The notes beneath the pieces were generated by a model, which was not told the DNA's origin, did not search any database, and saw only the letters and a list, made by a program, of their open reading frames with translations. This document shows positions 56,150 through 64,000 of a stretch of 64,000 bases of DNA, piece by piece; the first letter of the stretch is position 1, and every line of letters starts with the position of its first letter. This DNA is from Fusarium oxysporum f. sp. lycopersici 4287 (Eukaryota; Ascomycota; Sordariomycetes; Hypocreales; Nectriaceae). The translations under genes and the position numbers were made by a program. The stretch spans positions 429,392-493,391 of the forward strand of contig NW_017264845.1 of assembly GCF_000149955.1 (NCBI RefSeq). The letters run 5' to 3'.

Positions 56150-59100
56150 GGATCAATGCCTTCAAGGCAACAAAGTATGGTGCTTTCCGAGTGGTCGAAC
56201 CTTGCATGAAGGACGCTGTCTTCAAGGCAAAGTCGCACCAAGAGGCTGTGAAGTCATTTGCAATGGCGACCAAGTCGAGAACACCTCAAGTGGCAATAGC
56301 ATCTATGGATATCTGGCACGCAAGGCTTGGCCATATCCGTAAGGAAGCTCTCGAACACGTGCCTCAAGTAGTCGAAGGAGTCGCACTTGGCACTCACGAC
56401 TTTGAACGAAAATCTGAGCTTTGTCCCGAATGCCAACTCGGACAGGCGCACCAGCAAATCTCACGTGTACCAACCTGGAGGGGAACCTACCCTTTCGAAA
56501 GGATACATCTCGACCTTGTCGATATGGAGGAAGCCTTCAACGCCGACTCCTGGGTCGCTCACTTTTATTGCGACCACTCGGCTTACCACGTGTCCTTCAA
56601 TCTCCCGAACAAGGCTCAAGAGGAACTCCTGTCGGCTACGCAAGAGTTTCTCGCCATTACAAACGACAACTGGGGTTTCACTACGCGGTACATCCGATCA
56701 GATGGCGAGAAAGGTCTGGGCAAGAAATGGAAGCATTTCATTACAATGAAAGGAATCATCTTCAATCCATCTCCACCAGATACGCCAGATCAGAACGGTC
56801 CTGCCGAACGTTCTGGGGGGGTGATCATGACTATCGCTCGCAAGCTTCGAATACAGGGAAATCTACCTCAGAAACTCTGGCCCTACATCGTTGCTCATGC
56901 TACCCGCCTCCTCAATCGCATCCCGGTTCAACGAAAACAATGGCGAACTCCGTTTGAGATGGTTCATGGCAGAAAGCCGAACCTCTCTCATCTCAAAATC
57001 ATTGGCTCTCTCGCCTATGTATTGATCAAGAACAAGAAAGCTCGTCCGGCCAGAGCGAAACTACAAGAAAACGCGCTCACGGGATGGCTTGTCGGATTCG
57101 ACGCAACTAATATCCACAAAGTTTGGATTCCACACCTCGATCGTGTTATTGTATCTCGTGATGTTCAAATTGACGAGAAAGTCATGTACGATCCACAGCT
57201 TGCCACAACTCGTCCTGAATCAGGACAGGCTCTCGCCATTACGGTCAACGAAGTTGATCTGGACGAAGAAGATGTTGAGCCATTGCCTATCACGGAGGAT
57301 ATAGCAACATCAGTTCCTGTTTCGATCCAAACAGAAGTAGAGCCACCTCCACTAGGGTTGCTTCTCACACCACAAAGCTCACCTGAACGAGCAACAGCAG
57401 GGGAAATACAGGTTGAACAGCCAGACGTGTTGCGGCCCCCGAATCAAGCAGCTCTCCATCAAGCATCATCGCATCCTCGGACAAATATGGCAGGAGAAGA
57501 GGCGCCCAGAAAGGAAGGAACAACGGACGCCGAGGTGCTCCAGAACCTTCGGACAACTTCTGGGAGAAACATCAAACTGTCTCAGAAAGGTCAGGATGCA
57601 ATCAAAACACTCAAACCGCGCTCCACCCTACATCGAGTTCAGAAGCGAGCACGAAGACAGGCATACGCTCTACGACTGGAACGCGCGAAGCTGGGACATC
57701 AGATCGCCCACGCCTTCGCAGCTGCACCGTCAATCAGAATCCATCGGAGGGACCTGCTACCACCACCTGAATTCTGGCATCAACTAAAACGGCACCCTGA
57801 GAGAGAAGGCTTCAAACGAGCTGCAGGCGCCGAGATCAACTCACTCAAGGAGAAGAAATCCTTCCAACTAGTCGATTGTCCAGAAGGCAAACAGATACTG
57901 CCGCTCAAATGGGTCTTTACCTACAAACTGGATGATACAGGACATCTCATTCGTCATAAAGCCCGCATCTGTGTCAGAGGTGATCTCCAACACCACTCTG
58001 GTGAAGACATCTACGCAGCAACCGGTGCTTATCGAAGCTTCCGGATTCTGATGGCTCTCGTCTGTGCGTTTGGGCTGATATGTCACCAAGTTGACTTCAA
58101 GAACGCCTTCGTCAACGCTGAAATGGACGAGGAGGTCTACACCACATGCCCACCGGGATATGGTCAATCAGGAAAGGTCTGGAGACTGCTCAAAGCGCTC
58201 TATGGTCTGCGTAAGTCACCAAAACTGTGGTACCATGAACTTGTACGGTTCCTCAAAGACCTGGGATTTGAACAATGCCCAGATGAACCATGCATTCTCA
58301 TTAACAACGAGACTCATCTTGTCTTGTTTCTTTACGTCGATGATCTTCTCATCATCGCACAATCTGACTACCTCCAACAAGTCAACGAATTCAAAGCAGC
58401 AGTAAACGGCAAATACGGGATTAAGGATTTGGGAGAAGCAATCACCTTCCTCAACATCAGGATCCTTCGAGATACCAAGGCCAAGAAGCTCTGGATCTGC
58501 CAGGATGGATATATCGACAAACTTTGTAACAAGTTCGGGATCGACAAATCAATGAGAACGACAACTCCTCTCATTCCGTCGTACCGTCCCCAACCTTTCG
58601 AAGGACAGGCCACTATTCGACAGATAACAGAGATGCAAGAAAAGGTAGGATCAGTTCTGTATGCGGCAGTAGTAACAAGACCAGATGTCTCCTATGCAGC
58701 TAGCCAGTTAAGCCAATTCGCTATGAACCCTTCACCAGAGCACCTGCGGTATGCGAACAGAGTTCTCTCATATCTCCAGACCACACGGTACTATGCCATC
58801 GAGTTCTCGGGCTCTGTGGATAAGGCCACAGCAGTAGAGACAGGCGATGATGAAGTACTACAGCAGTCAAGCGACGCATCGTTCGCGGATGATCCAGAGA
58901 CTCGAAGATCCACCCAGGGCTATCTCATGAAGTTGTTTAGCGGGGCAATCATGTGGCAGTCTTCAAAACAGAAGACTGTAGCCACGTCAACGACTGAAGC
59001 GGAACTGTTATCGCTGTCTCATACAGCGAGGGAGACAATAGCTCTATACCGACTGTTCGGTCAGATACAATTCGATCCAGAACACCAACCACGCATCCTC

Positions 59101-59409
59101 TGTGACAATCAACAAACAGTGGGACTGGTCCAGAAAGAGAGACCACAACTAACATCAAAGTTAAGACACGTCGACATCCACAATTTTTGGCTAAGACAGA
59201 TCCATCGAGACGGCAAAATTACAGTTCAATGGGTTCCAACAACAGACATGCCTGCAGATGGCTTCACAAAACCTCTTTCAGCAGAAAAGCATTCTCACTT
59301 CGTGAAACAATTGGGCCTGGTTGATATCTCACTGCGGATTGATCCAGAACACGTTTCAGAGGAGGATATCGATCAGGATGATATGCAGATCTCATCTGAT
59401 ACAGACTGA
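56150..59409 (+). CDS. Copia pol, 3' part (integrase, RT, RNase H)
   Basis: The frame opens at the gap edge and repeats integrase and RT, then continues past YVDD into new sequence: the RT thumb (GSVLYAAVVTRPDVSYAASQLSQF) and RNase H (DASFADDPETRRSTQGYLM, TTEAELLSLSHTARE, CDNQQTVGLVQKE), ending at a stop in 59407-59409. Joined to the 5' part at the overlap, the full polyprotein would be about 1,640 aa with no internal stop, so the element family is young. Confidence 0.88.
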
Positions 59410-59423
59410 AATCTGGGGGGGTG

Positions 59424-59600
59424 TGTCGCAGGCCGGGCATGGTCTCAATGATCCTCAGGAACAACAGCCCTTAGTAATCAAGCTGGGTGATTTAAAGTAA
59501 AACCTGTGGGATGGAATACCCCACACAGAAGACAATCAATCAACTCACTACTGCTGCTCATCATACTCACTCTAACCCTTTAAGCACGCTCAGTGCGACA
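59424..59600 (+). repeat. 3' LTR, 177 bp, with polypurine tract before it
   Basis: Same TGTCGCA...TGCGACA ends as the 5' LTR. It follows TGGGGGGGTG (59414-59423), the polypurine tract for plus-strand priming. Compared with the 5' LTR it has one early substitution and then a shorter, different block before TTTAAGCAC. Confidence 0.88.
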
Positions 59601-60195
59601 GACGGCAACGTTCGTGATCCAATTGGTTACTGGATTACTAAGCAAAGCAGATATCCTCGGTTATCCAGAATGGCCTTGGACTTCCTGACGATTCAGCCGA
59701 TGTCAGCCGAGTGTGAGAGGTTATTTTCAGCTGCTGGCAAGATGGTCTCCGGGTTGCGTACGAACCTGGATGCTGAGATTATCGCCATATGTCAGGTCTT
59801 GCGCTCTTGGTACCGTGCTGGCCTTATCAGGATCTGGATCCATTGCTTAAGTCACACCTTGAAAGTAAGCATGATGCCGGTTGGGACTCTAAGCGACGGC
59901 GAGCTGGCGCTTGCTGAGACAAAATGGCTATTGGAGGGCGAGGATAGCGCCAGCAAGGTTGACGATTCATCACAGCAGCAACAGGCTGAAGAGTTAGTGT
60001 CAACGTCTGAAAGTGAGGCTGAATACGCACCCACGAGGTTGTGAATAGCCTCAGAATTCCACTTATAAATCCACTTATAAATCCACGTGTGTACATCCAT
60101 TCCACTCTGGTCGAATATGTGCTACATCCACTATGTAATTGCCTAAAAAATCGTACATCCACTCTACTTGGTCCAAAGTGGAGTGGATGTAGTGG
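59601..60195 (+). pseudogene. hAT transposase C-terminal fragment and probable right end
   Basis: The frame entering from the LTR reads DPIGYWITKQSRYPRLSRMALDFLTIQPMSAECERLFSAAGK (split here for length) and then TNLDAEII...LRSW. This is the hAT C-terminal dimeris­ation domain, with the typical 'P.SAE.ERLFSAAG' core. It ends at 60044. The next 150 bp carry several ATCCACT/AGTGGAT repeats and an imperfect hairpin around 60154-60195, as in hAT subterminal regions. The upstream catalytic part is absent: the Copia LTR replaces it. Confidence 0.7.
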
Positions 60196-60369
60196 TTCCG
60201 ACCCTTGGGCTAGCCTTGTGCTTTGGCAAAAACTGTTGCATATGAGGCGACCAGAGAGGACTGGGTATAGACTTTGGTGATGACAACTGGCTCGAAGTGT
60301 CCCAGGCGAGATTGTTTTGCGTAGGAGAAGGCTTAGGGGCAGTCGGTCCTTTGGGGGTTGTCAATACTA

Positions 60370-60452
60370 CCATGCAGTACCCCTCACTCGGTCATACCCC
60401 TCTACCGGTCAGCAAAAAAAAAATAGTCTCCCATATAAAATGCGATTTTTCA
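60370..60452 (+). repeat. Left terminal inverted repeat of pogo element
   Basis: Matches the reverse complement of 63618-63698 except one base and two extra A in the A-run; preceded by the TA target duplication at 60368-60369. Confidence 0.9.
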
Positions 60453-60527
60453 ACATGACGGCAAAAACTTGGCAAAAATAGCAAAACCAAATTCACGTTT
60501 AGGATCAAGATTAGAATCGACTGTATT

Positions 60528-61901
60528 TTAATATTCCCTTAGTCTTTTAACTGCGCGGCCTGCGCGAGTCCGTACAACTAGTAACGCTTCCGCCTCTGAA
60601 TTTGAGCCCTCGTCCTCTTCCACTCCTCCCACCTCAATTACATCCTCAACAGCCTCTATCTCTTTAGCTGCTTGGTCTGGCTCAGAAATAGTATTACCAA
60701 CCACTAGAGCCTCGGCTAGTGTCATGAACTTCCTGTTGGGATTCGGTATCGCCTTTCTCTTCTTGCCTCTGCTCAACCGTCCGACTTCTTCCTCTAGACT
60801 GGCTACTCTTGAGCTTAGCGAGGCGATCTTTGACTCTTGCGCTTCAAAACCTCTCGATATCACAGAATACCGTCTTCTCGTTGAGGGACTTTTGTTCTTC
60901 CCCAGATCCCTGATATGACGGCTGGTCTTCGGCGTGTTATCAGAGTCGCGTTGCCCGTCGCTGGGGCCGTCCGATGCAGGCGTCGTTTCCTTCTTGGCTG
61001 ACTGAATCTCTGGATGCATGAGCGCTTTCCGCCGAGAAATCGGCCAGTTTCCAGTCACTCTCCAGCCAGAAAGGATGTTTTTCTTCGTCATGCCTACTTC
61101 CCTGGCTTTGGCATAAGCCTTGATGAAGTTGACCTTGTCCACCGGGGCAGAATCGGTCAGGCTTGTCAGTTTTTGAAGTTCTTTACGATAGGCAGCTTTG
61201 GAGGCATTGAACACCCCATTATCAAGTGGCTGTAGGCCATGAGAGCAGTGGGCTGGCAGGTAACAACAATATACGTTGTTCAAAAAGCACGTAGCCATCC
61301 ACTCATCCTGGATTTTGAGTTAGCGATATTCTTTTTTCAGAAGGCTCGGAACGGGCAGATACGCACGGATACGTGGCTTCTATGGCCATCTAATATGATA
61401 AGCCTCGCATCGGACTCATCTTCCGGTTGTGTTTGGGGAAGATAGACTTCTCTGAGCCACTCAATTGCGATATGGTTGTCTGTCCAGCCGTTGTCGGACG
61501 TGATATAATACCAGTCGGCTATCTCCTTGAGCTCTTCGATAAACCACTGTTGTTGAAGTTCTTTGCCTTTAAAAATAATCCCCGGTTTCAGAAGACGGCC
61601 AGTTGCAGTCACGGCTTCGAGAAAGCTAGTCCAAGTGCGGGACTGAGAGCCTTTGAGGAAGGCCTTCATCTTGGGATCGCTGCTGCCGATAACTAAGGAA
61701 TCCAAGCCAGGATTCGCAATAGATTAGCTCAATCAATGGGTATAACGACAAATGCTTACCAAATCCAGCCATTATACCGCCCTCATCAACGTTAACCGTG
61801 TTCTCAGGCTTGATCCAGCCATATTCTCTTTCCCGAATATCAAAGTACCAATTGACGGCGGTCGGGGTAAAACAATTGAACCTCGATGCTTCCTGGCGTT
61901 T
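60528..61901 (-). CDS. pogo transposase, C-terminal part (left contig)
   Basis: Reading from the gap edge at 61901: EYGWIKPENTVNVDEGG (first catalytic Asp), intron, LDSLVIGSSDP..., SDNGWTDN, LIILDGHRSHVS (second Asp), a 59-nt intron, then DEWMATCFLNNVYCCYLPAHCSHGLQPLDNGVF (third Asp; cut here) and a C-terminal region with a coiled coil and acidic tail ending at 60528. This is DDE_1 transposase. The final exon is 61307-60528. Together with the right contig the full product would be about 543 aa, apparently intact. Confidence 0.85.
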
Positions 61902-62001
61902 NNNNNNNNNNNNNNNNNNNNNNNNNNNNNNNNNNNNNNNNNNNNNNNNNNNNNNNNNNNNNNNNNNNNNNNNNNNNNNNNNNNNNNNNNNNNNNNNNNN
62001 N
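61902..62001. other. Assembly gap, 100 N, with duplicated flanks
   Basis: The sequence from 62002 rightward repeats that from 60882 to 61901, identical except for a handful of indels and substitutions clustered near the gap edges. Confidence 0.97.
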
Positions 62002-63392
62002 TGAGGGACTTTTGTTCTTCCCCAGATCCCTGATATGACGGCTGGTCTTCGGCGTGTTATCAGAGTCGCGTTGCCCGTCGCCAGGGGCATCCCGATGCAG
62101 GCGTCGTTTCCTTCTTGGCTGACTGAATCTCTGGATGCATGAGCGCTTTCCGCCGAGAAATCGGCCCAGTTTCCAGTCACTCTCCAGCCAGAAAGGATGT
62201 TTTTCTTCGTCATGCCTACTTCCCTGGCTTTGGCATAAGCCTTGATGAAGTTGACCTTGTCCACCGGGGCAGAATCGGTCAGGCTTGTCAGTTTTTGAAG
62301 TTCTTTACGATAGGCAGCTTTGGAGGCATTGAACACCCCATTATCAAGTGGCTGTAGGCCATGAGAGCAGTGGGCTGGCAGGTAACAACAATATACGTTG
62401 TTCAAAAAGCACGTAGCCATCCACTCATCCTGGATTTTGAGTTAGCGATATTCTTTTTTCAGAAGGCTCGGAACGGGCAGATACGCACGGATACGTGGCT
62501 TCTATGGCCATCTAATATGATAAGCCTCGCATCGGACTCATCTTCCGGTTGTGTTTGGGGAAGATAGACTTCTCTGAGCCACTCAATTGCGATATGGTTG
62601 TCTGTCCAGCCGTTGTCGGACGTGATATAATACCAGTCGGCTATCTCCTTGAGCTCTTCGATAAACCACTGTTGTTGAAGTTCTTTGCCTTTAAAAATAA
62701 TCCCCGGTTTCAGAAGACGGCCAGTTGCAGTCACGGCTTCGAGAAAGCTAGTCCAAGTGCGGGACTGAGAGCCTTTGAGGAAGGCCTTCATCTTGGGATC
62801 GCTGCTGCCGATAACTAAGGAATCCAAGCCTGGATTCGCAATAGATTAGCTCAATCAATGGGTATAACGACAAATGCTTACCAAATCCAGCCATTATACC
62901 GCCCTCATCAACGTTAACCGTGTTCTCAGGCTTGATCCAGCCATATTCTCTTTCCCGAATATCAAAGTACCAATTGACGGCGGTCGGGGTAAAACAATGA
63001 ACCCTCGATGCTTCCTGGCGTTTTCCTATCTTCTTCTTTATGGATAGATGGCGTTTCACGAACCTGGTTAGCCAATGGACACCGATAGGCCGTTCCCTGC
63101 CTTGTTGCCGTAGGAGGGCAGCGACGGTGGCGCGAACTTGACTGTGGGATGGAGCATAGCCTAGGGCCTCTTGCCGAAGTATCCAGGTAATCAATCTGGC
63201 CTCTTGAGACTTGGATAACAGCCGGCTAGGATGGGTGACTTCAGATTTAGGCGGTATGCCTCTTAGTCGATCAGAAAGAGTGGTCTGGGGCATGCCATGC
63301 TTCTGGGCGGCCTCATGTTGCGAGAGTCCATTATCTGTGACATCCAGCATGGCTTCGATAACATCATCCTCTGTATAAGGTAATTGAGGCAT
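62002..63392 (-). CDS. pogo transposase, N-terminal part (right contig)
   Basis: ATG 63392 (MPQLPYTEDDVIEAMLDV). Exon 1 to 62882 contains a Psq-type helix-turn-helix (GLSQHEAAQKHGMPQTTLSDRL) and a CENP-B-type second domain (ARLITWILRQEALGYAPSHSQV), then the start of the DDE domain. Introns 62830-62881 (52 nt) and 62430-62488 (59 nt). The last exon has a frameshift near 62166 (an extra C relative to the left contig) and runs into the gap. I take that as a contig-end error. Confidence 0.82.
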
Positions 63393-63617
63393 TTTCAGCG
63401 TGGTTTTGAAAGGCTGGTATAGATAAAAATCTGATGAGACTTGGCGGAGGGAGGTTGATGAGGGAGGCGTTTTGAGACATTTCACATTAGTTCTGTACGG
63501 TCATACCGCAAGCGTCACTGGAGAAGGAATGTTAAAATATTACATCTTACGCAAATCTAAATACGGCAGCTATTTTCCCACGCTAATAGCTTCACTTTTG
63601 GTCAAACAATATGCAAG

Positions 63618-63698
63618 TGAAAAATCGCATTTTATATGGGAGACTATTTTTTTTGCTGACCGGTAGAGGGGTATGACCGAATGAGGGGTACTGCATGG
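63618..63698 (-). repeat. Right terminal inverted repeat of pogo element
   Basis: Mirror of the left repeat; followed by TA at 63699-63700. Confidence 0.9.
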
Positions 63699-63700
63699 TA

Positions 63701-63959
63701 TCTGATCCAATAGTTCTGAGGGTGCCTTCTCCTTTGAAAACAGTTGAACCGGCTTTTGTTGAGAGGTAGGCATCGCGGAGTTATTGGTCGAACCTGTAGT
63801 AGGCTGAGAGACAGCTGGTCCTTTGGGGCTTGTCAATTCCATCTGATCAGATGGGGCTGCAGGTGTCTTCCCCTTTGAAAACAGTTGAACTGGCTTTTGT
63901 TGAGAGGTAGGCATCTCGGAGTTATTGACTTTTTCATACCTCGGGAGAAGCCCGGAGAC
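63701..63959 (-). pseudogene. Host repeat-protein frame split by the pogo insertion
   Basis: The minus strand is open from 63959 to the TA site and carries a 47-residue unit twice: MPTSQQKPVQLFSK...DQ...SPKGP...NNS. On the other side of the transposon the frame continues (about 60369-60196, VLTTPKGPTAPKPSPTQNN), with DQIVLTTPKGP matching DQMELTSPKGP of the unit, so the insertion cut one repeat in two. The frame then hits the hAT end near 60195. A stop (63960-63962) lies just upstream, so this is an exon or already a pseudogene. Function unknown. Confidence 0.6.
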
Positions 63960-64000
63960 TTAGCCTTTGTAAGCTCCAAATCCTGCTTAAGAGCCTCCTT

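Larger units (their letters stand above)
51671..59600 (+). mobile_element. Ty1/Copia LTR retrotransposon (assembly-chimeric)
   Basis: Bounded by LTRs that both start TGTCGCA and end TGCGACA. It carries one gag-pol frame in Copia order: gag, protease, integrase, reverse transcriptase, RNase H. A primer-binding site complementary to the initiator-tRNA anticodon region follows the 5' LTR, and a G-rich polypurine tract precedes the 3' LTR. Inside is a 100-N gap whose flanks repeat the same 2.2 kb (offset 2312). Removing gap and overlap gives about 5.6 kb, a normal length. The five bases outside each LTR differ (GAGCG, GACGG), and the flanking DNA is unrelated (patatin gene, hAT fragment). Confidence 0.9.
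60370..63698 (-). mobile_element. pogo/Fot1-type DNA transposon (assembly-duplicated)
   Basis: Terminal inverted repeats of 83 bp (left) and 81 bp (right) differ by one substitution and the length of an A-run; both begin CCATGCAGTACCCCTCA. TA lies directly outside each end, the Tc1/mariner target duplication. The transposase is on the minus strand with two short introns. A 100-N gap inside has flanks that repeat about 1.0 kb (offset 1120-1122); without gap and overlap the element is about 2.2 kb, normal for this group. Confidence 0.9.

Noticed and set aside
53846..58361. Two tandem Copia copies
   Set aside because: No LTR between the repeated parts, and the repeat is broken by a placeholder gap; contig overlap explains it better.

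Overview
The window looks like nuclear DNA of a filamentous ascomycete (Pezizomycotina). Genes are broken by short GT-AG introns, mostly 42-91 nt with CTAAC-like branch sites. Recognisable products are typical of such fungi: a C2H2/Fungal_trans regulator, a LaeA-like methyltransferase, an HMT1-type ABC transporter, an FRE-type metalloreductase, a calpain-like protease, ankyrin proteins, a RING/patatin gene, and Copia, hAT and pogo/Fot1 transposons. I cannot name the genus. No prokaryotic, viral, rRNA, tRNA or CRISPR features were seen. Intron positions are my own reading of splice sites and frame; none is backed by transcripts.

Layout. 1-3 kb: AT-rich, gene-poor, with a small MADS-like gene and one orphan ORF. 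3-14 kb: a nuclear-looking orphan with a SUMO-interaction-like motif, two ankyrin genes, a C2H2 regulator that has lost its C-terminus, a broken member of a fungal 'VRPDG...RACVGQVRLD' family, and a protein with a PD-(D/E)XK-like signature. 14-23 kb: orphan genes, including a convergent pair 8 bp apart whose two upstream regions carry the same TTTCAA-rich repeat in inverted orientation, and a perfect 77-bp palindrome at 21523-21599. 23-34 kb: a metabolic/transport block with the methyltransferase, the HMT1-like ABC transporter, a membrane protein, a secreted asparaginase-like protein with an altered active site, a secreted beta-propeller lactonase-like protein and a small secreted cysteine-rich protein. 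35-49 kb: calpain, coiled-coil protein (with an assembly gap), a J-domain protein followed by a decayed copy of its own 3' half, a GPI-like wall protein, a zinc-finger protein, small membrane proteins, and a metalloreductase divergent from a multi-pass membrane gene.

49-64 kb is a transposon graveyard. A RING/patatin gene carries an in-frame stop, a 4-bp duplication and a Copia LTR that cuts off its end. The Copia copy (51671-59600) contains a 100-N gap whose two flanks repeat the same 2.2 kb almost exactly. Its outer flanks (patatin gene, hAT fragment) are unrelated and lack a matching target duplication, so two contigs may have been joined inside a repeat. The pogo element (60370-63698) shows the same gap-plus-overlap pattern over 1.0 kb. 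Unlike the Copia, it has a clean TA duplication, and removing it restores an open repeat-bearing host frame.

No coherent new pathway is evident. The most testable observations are the gap-flank duplications, the palindrome, the altered asparaginase-like site, the twin promoter repeats, the PD-(D/E)XK-like orphan and the pogo empty-site reconstruction.
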